Source of the DNA: Rhipicephalus microplus
Lineage: Eukaryota; Arthropoda; Arachnida; Ixodida; Ixodidae
Reading direction: 5' to 3'
DNA length: 64,000 bases
NCBI RefSeq assembly: GCF_043290135.1
Contig: NC_134702.1
Location: forward strand, 191,674,491 to 191,738,490
The first letter of the stretch is position 1. Each line of letters opens with the position of its first letter. Position numbers and translations under genes: made by a program. This document shows, one piece after another, positions 1 through 12,076 of this stretch. The notes under the pieces were generated by a model. It saw only the letters and a program-made list of their open reading frames with translations. It had not been told where the DNA came from and did not search any database.

Positions 1-3000
1 ATTCCCTAAAAACCCCCCATTGCTACTACTCATTGAAGTTCTACCTCGCGAAGGCGGACACGAATCGTGGGAGCTGCGTGGCCACACAGCCCATGGCTTG
101 CCACCGTTTATCTCGCTCAGACTAGCAAAGCGCGTCTTGCCCGCTTCTCACCACTTTCTGTGCGCTGCTTTGAAAAGTGCGGCACTCAGGTAGTCTTCGA
201 TGTCTTGATATGCTTGTTAATGATCAAGCATCAGATCAGTGTCGTAAAGTTAATTTAAGCTTTTCTCGGGGTAAAAAAAAAACAACCTCCCTACGAAGCA
301 ACGAGCGTCGGTAGCCAGTATAACAAGCGTGGCGAGCGAGCGGGGCCACATATAGTACGAAATGACCACGTGACCGCGCTTAGCGTATCGGGAGCGCGCG
401 CGTGATGGGGTGGTACGGGGAACGCGTGGCTGACAAAAAAACAATAAAGAATGGGATACTTGTCTTGCTACAGTGACTGTAGCTGAAGTGACTTAGAGAC
501 GCCTGCTATAGATCATCCAGTACAATTTAGTCCGGCGTGCAATTACCCTAAGCTATCGGTGACGTTTGGCGAGGATCCAGAGTTTTTAAATACGGAGACG
601 TGTAGTAAAACCTTGGTGATGCAAAACTTGTAGGGTGGCCAGAAGTATTCGTATCAGCCGAAATTTGTATCATCGGTATATGTGGGAAATTAGTATCTGT
701 GAAAAGGAAACTGGCGTTCATTTTCTTTGATTGTTTTTCAGGCCAGCAGAAACGTCATGAAGGGCTCTGAATGATTGTTAATGAAGATTTTACACGTTGA
801 AACGTATAGTAGAAGTCGATATGGCACGTGCGCGCATGTGTAATCATTCAGGTAGATTCGCTATGACTTATGACAACTAGTAGCCCCTTACCAATGTTAG
901 CATACAATTTTCCACTTGACGACCCAGTACACAGGCAAAATTGAGCTAAGAAGCACGTTCCAGTGGATAGATGAAGGCCAGAATATTTTAGCACCACTGC
1001 GATTTTGAACTATTTTTTATCACGGTAGTGTTTGGGATGTTTCTGCGAAAACTTACGGCCGTGAACGCATAATCCGTAGGCTTACTGAAAATTAGTTGTC
1101 CGTGTGAATCGAAGAGTTGGCAGGTGTGCAAGTCCCTAAAAATCGAGCCAGTTGACGTTGTGAGGCATACACACCTTTTTACCGAAGCGTTCCTGGGCCC
1201 TGTGATAAGCCGCTCTGAGTTGTTATTATTCATGACACCACAAAAGTGCATGGCTGTAGCTCAGACAGCAGCATTTGGGCTCCATGCAACAGCCCAGAAA
1301 GGAGGGGATCCTCTTCTTCCTTAAGAAGATCTGAGGCAATGAAGGAAAGACAATGGGTGTGTGCCACAGCTGAAGAACTTAGTTCCATACGTGCGTCTGG
1401 GTTTTCAGCGTAAAATCATAAAAAAATCAGGTTATTTTCTATAACATGCTGCTTATAAAAATACGCTGCACAAACATATGTGATATTTGTGTTGCTTTAT
1501 GAAGTGTCATTTCGTGTTATGGCATGTCTGAAAATGACGAGTCATTTATGTGCATCTCACAGTCAAAATGACGTATTCGCCGCTATGTGAGTGGTAGTCG
1601 CCCTGGCGCTACTTAAACGACTCACCGAAGAAGCTGCTGACGAATTTCACCGACAAATGGCTGTTTATTAAGACGTAGTAAATTCTATGCAGTTCCATTA
1701 TTCCAACACGGCCGTCATTTGAAGCGCGAAGGTGGAGTATGTGTGCAGTAGCTCCGCCCTCGTAGCTTCCCCTTCATTGCCACAAAAAATTGTCCCTGAA
1801 ATAGCTGCTTCGTGAAGGCTGTCCACTTTTTTTTCGGCACTCGTCCTCCTTTCATACGATGCCTCACTGCGACATTACTGCCGAGAGCAAAGAAAGTACA
1901 ACAACGCTACCTCGAGCAGAATAGCACGCGTAGACGCATTAGAAAGAGAGACAAAAAATTACACCGCCTCCCACTAGAGGGAGAACGTGAGGATGCGAAG
2001 CAGTGAGCTCGGATTTTGGGGTCCGTTTGCCGGCGTTGCAGTTTCAATGCGACATCACGAGCTCGGAGTCTGCTAGCCGGCGCTGCCGTTTGGGTCATTC
2101 CACGCCAAATTTCCCTGCCATTTTGACGACCACCCCATAAGTTTTCGAAAAATAAATTGTGCTGATTTTCTGATTCAAGAACAGTGAATTTGAAGAATAT
2201 ATAGGAGAGAAAAAAAGTTTGATCACGTTAGTGCCTTTTGAACTTCCCAGACTCTCATGTAGCTGTTGTTTGTTGAAAATTATTTTAAAAGTACCGATCC
2301 TCATTTTTACATCAAATACGGTATACGTATTGATTTAAGGTGCTAGTATTACAGCATTTTCTGTTAAATTGCTGTAATCGATATGAACATTTGAGTACTT
2401 CTTTTACATCACAGAAGGTATATATGGCAAAAAATATTTTGAGACCTATGAAGTTGCTGCACTTTACAAAAAAAAAATCACGAATGTTGCAAAACTGTTA
2501 TTTTGTTCACATTGACACGCATTTAACGCCATATGGTGGTTCAACTGAAAATCACTTTTGCACCTCACTCGAAAGTAAAATAACTGTGGTTTTTATAAGG
2601 CAAGTTTCAATATTACAACCTTTGTCTGAAGAAAGAACTGTACTTTAAAATTTTTCTTAGATGCCCAACAATAAAGTTTCGCAACCAACAAACCAACCTC
2701 AGACGCATGTCTTCTCATTCGTTCATACAAGAATTTCCCCATCGCCGTCGGTGGATAACTTCAAAAATTGTATTCTTTAATAGAAAAAAATGCAATAATC
2801 AAATTTTTTATATAACAAGAATTGTTTATTTGCTTTTAATTTATGCAAAACAGTGATTTTCATTTGGACCACCACGGTGTGTGAATTGCACCACAATGTC
2901 AACAAAAATGACAATTTTGTGATGAACCACAACAATTAAGACACAAATTGCGTATCTATTGTTCATTATTTCTATTGCTGTGCGGCAAGCGGTATATTGG

Positions 3001-4202
3001 TTAGAGAGCTCACTGCTTCAATAATGGCGTTTCGTTAGTTCACCCTCACCACATTATCAAGTAAATAATTTAACTGTAAGATTGTTGGTGTCATCTCATA
3101 CGCGCAAATCTCATAAGTGTTCAACCCAAGTATTACGACCAGGGCGAGTAAAAACAGTACAGCTCTCCAACTCCGGTGTTGATATTAGGTTTGGAGCTGT
3201 GCCAGCGTCCCCACCCCAAATCTGGTCAGATTACCTTTCACCGTAGGAGAGGGGGTACCTTGCCAGGCTTTTACAGTAACCTAGAGTGTCAAGTTTTTCT
3301 TGCCGTATTTGATGTAAACAACACTTCACCACACGCAGCACCAACCTTGAAGATGTCGGTGATGATGATGATGTGGGATATTCTTTTGTAGATGATCTTG
3401 TTGCACGCAATCTCACCGAGAATGTCACAGAATGTACATGATCTTGTTGCAGGCGACCAGCAAGGGGTAGCTGCAAACCCCACAGTACCTCAAACCCGGC
3501 AACAGTATATCTTCCAGATGATCCGGCGCCTTGTGTCATGTATAGACTAGGGCACAGTATATGGTGCTGCTTAGCTTTCATGTTTTTTTTGCCATGGAGC
3601 ACCCTTCACTATGTGGTATTTTGTGTGGAAGTATGTGCTGTCTTTTCAGTTACAATGTCCGGCATGCTATGACCAAGTGCCAAGGCACCGTCCTGTGTCA
3701 CGGTCCCACTGCATCGGTTCAAGGTCTAGACAATTCGCACAAATCACCAAGTGCGCAGCATCATGCCGTAGAACGGCCAATACTCTAAGCCGTCGCTAGC
3801 TCCATGCGTTCTGAATGCAACGAACTTCTGCGACACCGAAAGCTTCTAGCTCCTACAGGAACGACTAAATATCGTGCCCATACAGCACCTTGCCGAGTAG
3901 CGATAAGCGCTATCATACATGTGTAGTGCAGCACGATTGAAGCCGTGTGTCAAAAAGTGACACCATCGTGATTTTCGCCGCAAGTTCGAACGAGAACGGC
4001 CTTCCCACTGAGAGCAGGGAGTCTCAACTATGGATAATGAGGACGTGAACAGCTCACGCGATCAACATTCGTGCGAGCAGTACAGTGAGACTATGCAGAA
4101 CATAGATATTACCCTCGAGCATTTCTAACAAGCTGTTTGAACTTTTCAACTGTGCTGTGACCGCACGCAATAACAATGCTGTCAATTGCTTATTAAAAGC
4201 GT
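1..4202. other. gene-free stretch, nothing recognised
   Basis: Short scattered ORFs only, none with a recognisable domain. The sequence is mixed AT-rich (about 2100-2960) and moderately GC-rich. At 1968-1983 there is a small hairpin (CTCCC, 6-nt loop, GGGAG) inside a stretch that reads like a decayed interspersed repeat. I see no LTR, LINE tail or tRNA-like fold here. Confidence 0.5.
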
Positions 4203-4940
4203 GTGCATGGTATATCGAGGATAGACAGGCCATCGCTACAGCTGCCAAATGGTCGATATTCAAGTTATACACGAAACCCTGTTAATAGAAGCCGGGACGC
4301 CACCTGGATAACTAAAGATTGCGAGACTAAAGAATACAAAGAACAAATGAAGTGGCGTGGTGATAAAGTACGCGATAGACCCAATGATAGTGATCCAGTT
4401 GTCATCATATTGAAGATAATGGGGAATTGCGGCGTGGGGTATGGTGATTCGCTTCCGGGCTCTGTCGCTTACGCGGCCAGGTCTTTCATTTTAATTGTGG
4501 TCACAGAGGAGTCAGCCTGCTTTGGAAGTATTTGCGAGCTAGACTACAAGGTTTTTAAGCACGACTTAGTTGCAGTAGTTTTCGATACGCGGCGGATAAC
4601 ACTTTATTTCCCGCCCAAGTATGTTGTAAGCTCACACGACGAACACGAAATCGAAGGTATGTGCTTATACCTTCGTCGCTTGTTACACGCACCCACACCT
4701 TACGAAGAATTTTTTGCTTGGAAGTGGAAGTACGCCTTGAATACATGCGAGCAAGACCTGTGCATTCTCTGTTATAAGCTTCACGCGACAAACAACTCAC
4801 CCAAGGGAAATAATTACCCACGACAGGCTACTCAACAGTGGTGGGGTCATCCAGTTAATTGGCTGTTCATCGGTTTGAATAACATAGACCTATTTTGCCT
4901 CGATCGCGGTAGACATTTATATGGGCCTCATAGCGCCTGA
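4203..4940 (+). CDS. unassigned ORF, 245 aa, possibly fortuitous
   Basis: An uninterrupted 245-codon frame starting with ATG, the longest outside the transposons in the first 15 kb. I recognise no domain, signal peptide or membrane segment. The residues are mixed, with several aromatic and cysteine residues in the C-terminal half. A frame this long is only marginally unlikely by chance in 64 kb, and no splice partner or neighbouring coding signal supports it. It could be an exon fragment, a relic of an unrecognised transposon, or noise. Confidence 0.15.
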   Translation: MHGISRIDRPSLQLPNGRYSSYTRNPVNRSRDATWITKDCETKEYKEQMKWRGDKVRDRPNDSDPVVIILKIMGNCGVGYGDSLPGSVAYAARSFILIVVTEESACFGSICELDYKVFKHDLVAVVFDTRRITLYFPPKYVVSSHDEHEIEGMCLYLRRLLHAPTPYEEFFAWKWKYALNTCEQDLCILCYKLHATNNSPKGNNYPRQATQQWWGHPVNWLFIGLNNIDLFCLDRGRHLYGPHSA

Positions 4941-5899
4941 GCTTACCGCGAACCTAAATAGGAACAACGCAAATTAACCTGTCTCAACAAGAAGCACCTA
5001 CATGATATACATGGTGTGCGCTCATCTTCCGTTCTCTACAGTGCTGTGCGGGGTAAATCTCGCGACGAAGTGCAACGCAAATGCGTGAGCCGTGAGACAA
5101 GGCAGATGGCCTGATAAGCTCTGTTGCGCACGCGTTTATTGATTTCATATACTATTTTACCTATTTGTAGGTTTATTTATAATTTACGAATCTAGCACAG
5201 GCTCAACTGAAGCAATCCAACCTGAATTAGCGTGGCCCAGATGTACGGTGTGCCGTTTATTTATTTGCGTATTTATTCACCTACCTATATTTTTATATAC
5301 ACAGTCGTTGGTTTTCTAAATTTTTGATTGCCTACATTTCGCGAAGAGTTTTTGCTAAACAGTAAATTATTATTCTAATAAGCGGCCTGCTACTCAGAAG
5401 TAACAAAATACCAGTATGAAAAAGGAGTGCAGCCACCCACACAGAACTCAGCAGAAGAACTGGTCAAACCGTTTGACGTCATTGTGACCAGAAACGCAAT
5501 AATAATTTATAAGACATTGCACATCTGTTAGCAGTTTTCTGCAACAACCACCCCCTCGACAGAAATAATCCTAGCAGGTAAGTGCCACAAGAGTTGTACT
5601 TATCGCATAGTTCACCGCTCTCACACCTATTTAAAGTGAGAAGCAGTAAGTTAGTAAAGAAAAAAAACAAATATGTGTAATAGTCAGTAAGCATTTGAAT
5701 GCACTTATAGGAACGCAACAAAATGGTTTGTAAATTATTAGGCGGCCTGCTGAACACTAGAGCTCCAGCAGCTCCACAGAAATGGAGCAAACCTTACTAT
5801 ACCCTCTGCTGAGCCACTGAACACGACTTAGTTTTTCGCGAGCCAGACCCATGTGCCACAAAAAAGTTGTGCGCCATTCGGTTCTGTAAGTGGCAGTAG
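4941..5899. other. gene-free, AT-rich
   Basis: No recognisable coding or repeat structure. The stretch ends at the CATGG target-site duplication of LTR element A. Confidence 0.5.
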
Positions 5900-5904
5900 C
5901 ATGG
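5900..5904. repeat. target-site duplication of element A, left copy
   Basis: CATGG here and at 12767-12771, immediately outside the two LTR ends. A perfect 5-bp duplication shows that the two LTRs belong to one insertion and have not been shuffled since. Confidence 0.85.
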
Positions 5905-6599
5905 TGCGGAAGGTACTTTTGTGTAACGCCGACAGGTGTGCTTTGCGAAGAGAATCGACACGAGACAACATATGCAAATTTTCAAATTAAGGTTATATTT
6001 GGCAATACATAATGAACATAACAGCTTCATAAATAACAACAAAATGCATATGAAAGTTAAACAAAATAACCATTAAATTCCCCGAACACAGTAGTCTTCT
6101 CATATAAAAGTATAAGAAAGTGCATACAGAACAATAGCTCACAGATTATTGTCCATCATCTCGTGCAATGCAATGATGACCAATGTATATTGCTAGACTG
6201 CTTTCCATTGGTGGTTTGCAGCTCGCAATCAAGTTCACGACGGCTGTGACTGACGGAGTTGGTGATATCAACGCCTGGCCTCGTGCATAGTTGCGGGCCG
6301 CTTCATCCCCTCGTGCCTGTCAGCGTCCGCCCGGTTCGAACTTCAGCGTGGCTCTCCTTCAACTGACGCTCTCTGGCCAGCGGTCTTCCGACCCCGGCTC
6401 AGGGCGCGGCCCTTCCTGGTTTCTTCCATAAAATGTCAGTAGCCCAGTGCCGAAGCACTTTTGTTTAAGTTTGATGTTTGAATTCCCACTGTCTGGCACG
6501 GTCTTCGATATTGCGTCTGGTGGGACGATTGCGTCTAGCTGCTGCCTTGCGGGCAAGCATCTTGTGTCTTCCAGGGAAGAAATCCAATCACTGCGGTCA
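5905..6599 (-). repeat. 3' LTR of element A
   Basis: 695 bp. Shares long blocks with 12077-12766, for example around 5909-6050 and 6530-6590, with clear divergence and small indels, so the insertion is old. On the plus strand it begins TG and ends CA. Short ORFs in it are not genes. Confidence 0.85.
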
Positions 6600-6620
6600 C
6601 CCCCTTTCTTCCCCCCTCCC
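6600..6620 (-). other. polypurine tract of element A
   Basis: On the minus strand this is an uninterrupted 21-nt purine run, rich in G, directly upstream of the TG of the 3' LTR. In LTR elements this primes plus-strand DNA synthesis. Confidence 0.8.
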
Positions 6621-7039
6621 ACTTAAGAAAGTTGTCGGGGGCACAACGTTTGACTATATCACTGTCGAGGCGCATGCACGGACACACAACACAAACACAG
6701 TGATTCATTCTACAGTTCACTTAAAGCACAACGCGCACACAATGTGAGTATAAAACAACTTTCACAGTTTACATGAAATCGCACGCATGTGTACTAGACG
6801 AAATCTCGTACACAAACACAAAAGAAGCGCTACCTAGTGCAATGAGATGCCCATTCTAGTTGATGCATAACATGACAGAAGGGCATACTCACTCAAACAC
6901 GAAACGTGATATGATCATTACCGCCAGCTCATGTACTCAGTCCCTACATTGTCGCTGCCCTTAAGTATGCGCAGTGAACTCATATTCTATGAGAGTTAAA
7001 CTCCAGTGCAGCACAAGAGTGTTGACAGGCATAGCCGTG

Positions 7040-7330
7040 TTTATATAAGAAAGAGGCTCATGGTCGCATAGCAAAATGAACGATTTGCCGAACAAGAACA
7101 CGTGAAACTTTTTGACTGCCCACACAAGTGCCAGACCCTCTCGTTCAATGGCCGAATAATTTTTCTAGCGTTCCAGCAGCTCGCGACTTCTCTATGCCCC
7201 GGGAAGAAGAACTTCGTCATGGCGTTCCATGAGAAGAGCTCCCACGCTTTTAGCTGAGGCATCCGTGCGCAGAACGAATGGCTTTGTAAAGTCAAGGGCC
7301 TTCAATATTGGCTGGATAGAAATCATTTGC
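7040..7330 (-). pseudogene. element A RNase H domain remnant
   Basis: Minus-strand translation shows the RNase H landmarks LRTDASAKSVGALL, then YSAIEREGLALVWAVKKF and a following CDHEPLSYI block, with stops and frame breaks between them. It follows the RT domain directly, as in Ty3/gypsy pol. It is the last coding domain before the polypurine tract, so nothing (in particular no integrase) lies downstream of it. Confidence 0.75.
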
Positions 7331-8175
7331 TTTCAGTGTTTCAATACGTCCTGCACTTTCTTTCCCCAGACCACTTTATTAGGAGCTCTCTTCTTCGTCA
7401 GCTTGGTCAAGGGATGGGCCACCTCTGAGGAGTTGGGGACGGAATCCCTATAATTGCCAGTAAGGCCCAAAAGCGGCCGCACCGCATTCTTCGTCTGTGG
7501 AAGCTTTGCCGCTTGTATCTTTTCCAGTGTCTCGGCTTGTGGTTGAAGGAGGCCATACCCGACGATGTGTCCAAAAAACTTTACAGAGGGAAACCAACCT
7601 GACTCTTTGTTGGTCATACCGTCCGGCCGGCTCCTTCTACGCGTTCAAATGACGACTGTAGTACATTCACATGTTGCTCCCAAGTTTCTGTTACGATAAG
7701 GACATCATCGACGTAATGGTATATATTGTGAAGGTTCTCCACAAGCTTTCTCATCAGCCTGGTGAAGACAGCTGGAGCTGTCTTAATGCCGAAGGGCATA
7801 AAGCGAAACTGGTATAGTCCGGAAGCGCAGGCAAAAGCTGTCATTCTTTTGGAATCCTCGTCCATTGGCACCAGCCAGTAGTACCTTTTGGATAAGTGTA
7901 ACTTCAAATAGTAGCGGGACCTTTCGAGTTTTGCGAAAATACGTCGACTCTGGGAATGAGTTCATTGTCGAAAAGAAGGACTTCGTTTAGTTACCGGAAA
8001 TCAGTGCAAAGGCACATGACCCCATCTTTTTTCTTTACGACCACCACAGGTGACTGCTAAGGTGAATATGAGTGCTCAATTATTTCTTGTTGAGGCATCT
8101 CTTCGACTTACTTCCGCGCTGTTTCTTGAATGACGAAAGGGTATCGGATATTGTTTAACTTGTTCTGGAGCCTCT
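7331..8175 (-). pseudogene. element A reverse transcriptase remnant (gypsy-like)
   Basis: The N-terminal RT segment around 8040-8150 shows SPVVVVKKKDG and a decayed C-x-DFR-x-LN stretch, with in-frame stops. It continues as YWLVPMDEDSKRMTAF, FRFMPFGIKTAPAVFTRLM and the catalytic YHYVDDVLIV at about 7690-7730. The connection region FFGHIVG follows at 7560-7580. Reading frame breaks lie near 7615 and 7910. The residues are of the Ty3/gypsy type, not copia. Confidence 0.8.
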
Positions 8176-8248
8176 GTTGTAGTCCGGAGCCTGCCCCGCA
8201 CAAGGTGCGTCTTTCCGGGAACGTCTGTCATTACACCCTGATATGCCT

Positions 8249-9704
8249 CTAGCAGGTCTCTTGACTAGCGACATTTGCTGCTAAGTCATCTCCTCCGATA
8301 GTTCGACATCTTGAAAGCTTTGTTGCGACTGAAGCTGCAAAAAAATTAATGCAGTTTTCATAAGGTTTCTCATCCAGTGCAACTGAAGCCTGGCTATGAT
8401 CAGTAGCTCCCGCAGACCTTTCCTCGTATTTCTTGAGCATGTTGTTATGAAACAGGCTGGTGCGCGTTCCAAGATCAATGACGTAATTCACCTCATTGGG
8501 CTTTTCTAGAATCGTGGACGGACCTTGTCACGTCAGAATGAGCTTGTTTGCATCAGGTCGCAGCAGGAGGAGAACTTTGTCTCCTACACACAGCTGGTGG
8601 CGGTTTGGCCTTTCTGTCAAAGTACTCCTTTTGTGTCATCTTCGCTTTTGTTAGTTCTTCCTCCACAGCTCGTCAGGTGTTTTCTAGATGCTGACGCAAT
8701 AGCATCACGTAGCCGTATCAGGTCATCGCTTCGCTATCGGCGTGGCCATCTGTCCACAGTTACTTTAAAATGGCCATTGGGCCCCGGACATAACGACCGT
8801 ACAGCAAATCGAACGGTGCAAACACCAAGCTGCTCTGAGATATCGGTATGCAAAGAGCAGTGTGGCCAGATATCGGTCCCAACTCTTCGGACTTACTTGG
8901 CACATGAGGCGGATCATCTGCTTAAGCGTCCCGTTAAATCGCTGCACAAGCCCATTGGCCATAGGGTGGCAAGGGTTCATTGGGAGCTCCTCGAAAGAAA
9001 GCAGCCGGCCCAATTCTTTCATACGCCGTGACATGAAAGTGATTCCCTGGTCACTTATTATTTCTCTTGGAACCGTCACGCAAGAGAACATCTCTAGAAA
9101 GGCCACGGCAATCCTCTCTGTCTCAATGATTGGCAGGACGAAAGTATCCGGGTAGTGGGTCGCGTAGTCAACCATGATAAGTACGTATCTGTTTCCCTTT
9201 TCGGAAGTTGGTGACAAAGGACCAACAATGTAAATTGCACCTCGATGGAAAGGAGTTTTACTATTGGCAAGCTTCCAAGATTAACGCGACCAATTAAGTG
9301 CTTCGGTACAGTTCTTTCGGAAGTGTCAGAGAAATTTACAAAGCAAGTGACATCAGCGTGTACACCAAGCCAGTGAAATTCTTCGAGCACTTGATCGGAA
9401 GTCCTCTTGCTGCCCTGATGACATGCCAGAATTTCTTAAGTATCATCAGGAACTCGCACAGTGGGGCGGGCGCAACAAGCTGTTCTATCTCTTCTTTAGA
9501 TGGCAGTTTGTATCTCTTGAAGAGAATACTTTTCACCAGAATGAACTCTGTTTCGGCTGATCTTGTATTAACGTTGTTGCCGACGGCCTCTAAGCAGCGC
9601 TGCAGCTTAAGATTGTCTTTTTGCTTTGCTTTGAGGTCCGACGGATTTAAATTTAAGTGACTAATAGTGGCCACAGGCAATGAACTCAATGGGTTCGAAG
9701 CCAT
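8249..9704 (-). pseudogene. element A integrase remnant, upstream of RT
   Basis: Three parts in order on the minus strand: an HHCC-type N-terminal region (9704-9336), the catalytic core (9217-8765) with MVDYATHYPDT and IISDQGITF, and a C-terminal part (8491-8249) with VIDLGTRTSLFHNNMLKKY, typical of gypsy integrase ends. The third catalytic position reads NGLVQRFNGTLK, where E is expected in place of Q, so the catalytic glutamate is lost. Frameshifts separate the three parts. The domain lies between protease and RT, which is the notable point. Confidence 0.8.
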
Positions 9705-9825
9705 TGGACGTTGGCATATGGTGTTCTACTGCTGATGTTCTTATAAGTGGCTTCGCCGGCGCCATTCAACTTCGAGTTCGGCTGTTTGTAGTGCCCCGCC
9801 ACCTCTTTCCTCTAGAGCGCCCTCT

Positions 9826-10125
9826 TTATCTGCAAAGAATTATGTGGTTTCTTCCAATGATGGTCAGGATCAGGCACATCTGCGCACCCTCAACGTTTTC
9901 CACAACCATATTATAAAGTAGGTTCTTCATGCATATCACCGTTACTTTACCGGCAAGAAATGGGGAGTGGAGGTTTACTTCAGCCTCAGGTAGACGCATG
10001 ACCGACCAGTCTAGCAAAGTAATCACGTGACTATTTCCTGCCAGTTTTTCTTCAGGCACCGATGACTGCCTGACTATACCTGAATTGCGTGCAGTGTCCC
10101 GTAAAACAGCAACTCTCTGCCCCTA
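9826..10125 (-). pseudogene. element A aspartic protease remnant
   Basis: Around 10050-10120 the minus strand reads VAVLRDTARNSGIVR, where the family motif is D-T-G. The glycine is replaced by alanine, so the active site is damaged. The downstream block MRLPEAEVNLHSPFLAGKV matches the protease of element B (VRMLPEAEIEVETPYFSGKV near 40640-40690), so the two proteases are homologous. It sits between gag and integrase. Confidence 0.7.
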
Positions 10126-10244
10126 GGCAGAAGTGCAACTGGTGGAGGTGGCCTTTGTATAAGCCCTTAGGCTACTCTCAGCGGTCATACTGCACGAGGC
10201 TTGGCCACCTGTGCTGGCGCCTTAAGTGCACGTGTCCTCTGTGA

Positions 10245-10990
10245 AGTTACTGTTTGTGTTCAGGATTCGCTCCAGAAAGAATAATGCATCACGCAAGTGG
10301 ACAAACACGTGTAGGACATCTTTACACACACGACAGGACTCATCGAATAGTAAAAGTTAAATTTGACATAAGGGGTGCTACGCGAAATAGTCAAGCAGTA
10401 GCATACAGTTTTTTGTCGAAGGCAATGAGGTCGCCGAGTCGAAGACGTCGTGAATAGACCGTCTGTCCGATGCCGTAGCTCGGTTCTTGGTCTAGCCGCG
10501 TGAAGTCCCGGAGGTCCACTCCGCGACAGTTAATTGCCGGGACGCTGCGCCCAAGGGACCCGCTCCACGGTGGACGCCCTCGGCCTGTGCGTGCTCGTGG
10601 GCCGGACCCTGAGTGTGCCCGTCTGCACACAGCGTCAAAGCCTTGGCCTGGCCTCGTGCACGTTCCGTGGCCCGATCTCCTCGTAGCGGAACAGGCGGCA
10701 GCGCTTTAAGTCGAGGCAGCAGGAGGTAGGGCTCCGGGTTCTCCCATGGACCGGACGCCAAGCGAAGGATAGCCCAGCCTTGGAATTCCGACCCTCGCGC
10801 ACGGCCCACGCACTCGTCACGCTGTCTCGAGGCACGCCGCGCACACGATCACCGTCCTCTTCGCCACCGCACGGCACATACGTGATTCGCCCCCGCACTG
10901 CGCACACATTCAAAAGGGTCGACACACAAGTCGCCACGGCACGGCGCACTGCTTTGTTTTTTGTATATTTTAACCCCGCTCGCCATATAT
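10245..10990. other. GC-rich insertion inside element A, unidentified
   Basis: About 745 bp separates the protease linker from the gag zinc-knuckle region and is much more GC-rich than the element. It has no conserved coding frame of the element. It could be a solo LTR or a DNA transposon fragment inserted between gag and PR; I could not find a clean target duplication. The boundaries are approximate. Confidence 0.4.
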
Positions 10991-12013
10991 TATGACAACC
11001 TCTTTGCTACCACCTTTGCGACATTTCGAGCGCGTAGGCCCCTTTTAAAAAGGTAGCCTCGTCTTCGACCAACAAACGGCCCCTCTATGCCCCAAGTTAT
11101 TGCAAACAAAACACTAACTTTTTTTGCATTTTTGTCGGCCTGGTACTCTCGATCATGCTGCTGGCTTTTCCGGTTACCTATCCTCTGCTTCTTCCAAGTT
11201 TGATCAGAACCTGTGCTTCGAGGTATTAATCCGCAGTCTCCGCAAGCTTCTGCAGACCTCTGCAGCCTTTTTTTTTCAAGAAAACTGCCAGCTTCTCGTG
11301 ACATCAGCGAAGAAACTGCTCTAATATAATAACATCCCAGAGGTTCTCATATGTACGCTCCATCTTTGTTATTTGCTTCCAGTGGTCAAAATACCCGGCG
11401 AGACGAGCAGCAATTCGTCTACCTCTTTCAGAGTTCTCCGCTCTGCAATTCTGAAATTCCGCCCTGTACCTTTTCTCAGTGTATTGAAGACAATGCAGGA
11501 AAGTTTGCTTCAGCTTAGCGTAGTCAAGTGCATCGTCCGCCTTCATTGGACTCACTGCGCTCAAAGCCTCTCTCGTTAAGCACAAACTGAGAGAGAGAGC
11601 CCCATTATCAGCTGGCCATCCTTGGCTGATGGCGTCTGTTTCAAATCGCTGGAAATATGTATCCAACTCATCCCTTCTTTCGCTGAACAGGGGAATGAAC
11701 TGGTGTGCACTGTTATAACCTTGCACAGAACCAGAGCTACAAACAGCGCTAGCTGACGGGTCACCAACAGCCACGGAAGGTAGCCGTGCCTGCTATTCAT
11801 TTACCTTAATCTTAAGCTCAAGCACTGTTTTTCCTCTTGTAAGCGAGCTCTGGCAAGCTCATCTATCTCTTTAGCCGCAGTACGATTAGCTATAGGCTGG
11901 TCTCTTGCTTTTACCTGGTACTCATCTACCCAGGTTCTTAAGTCTGGGCCTGTTTTGCCTAATTGCTTGGCAAGTTCTAACAATCTCTCGAGGTTCATTC
12001 TCAGCTGACACAC
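10991..12013 (-). pseudogene. element A gag remnant
   Basis: Starts near 11998 with MNLERLLELAKQLG, resembling the gag start of element B (MDLEKLVALGEKMG at 38597). A capsid-like region (11774-11304) contains RRDELDTYFQRFETDAISQGW and AARLAGYFDHWKQITKMERTY, again matching element B gag. Near 11090-11115 a CCHC knuckle CFVCNNLGHRGAVC is visible in another frame. Gag forms the particle and binds RNA through the knuckle. The copy is broken by several frameshifts. Confidence 0.7.
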
Positions 12014-12053
12014 ACCCGCGAGGTGATGCTCTAAAATATGTTAAAAAGAGCAA

Positions 12054-12071
12054 GTCCTGTCGCGGACGCCA
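12054..12071 (-). other. primer binding site of element A
   Basis: On the minus strand TGGCGTCCGCGACAGGAC lies 5 nt after the LTR end. The same 18 nt follow the 5' LTR of element B at 38403. It begins TGG, complementary to a tRNA CCA end. It resembles the tRNA-Arg type used by mdg1/412-like elements, which is an inference. Confidence 0.8.
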
Positions 12072-12076
12072 GTTTT

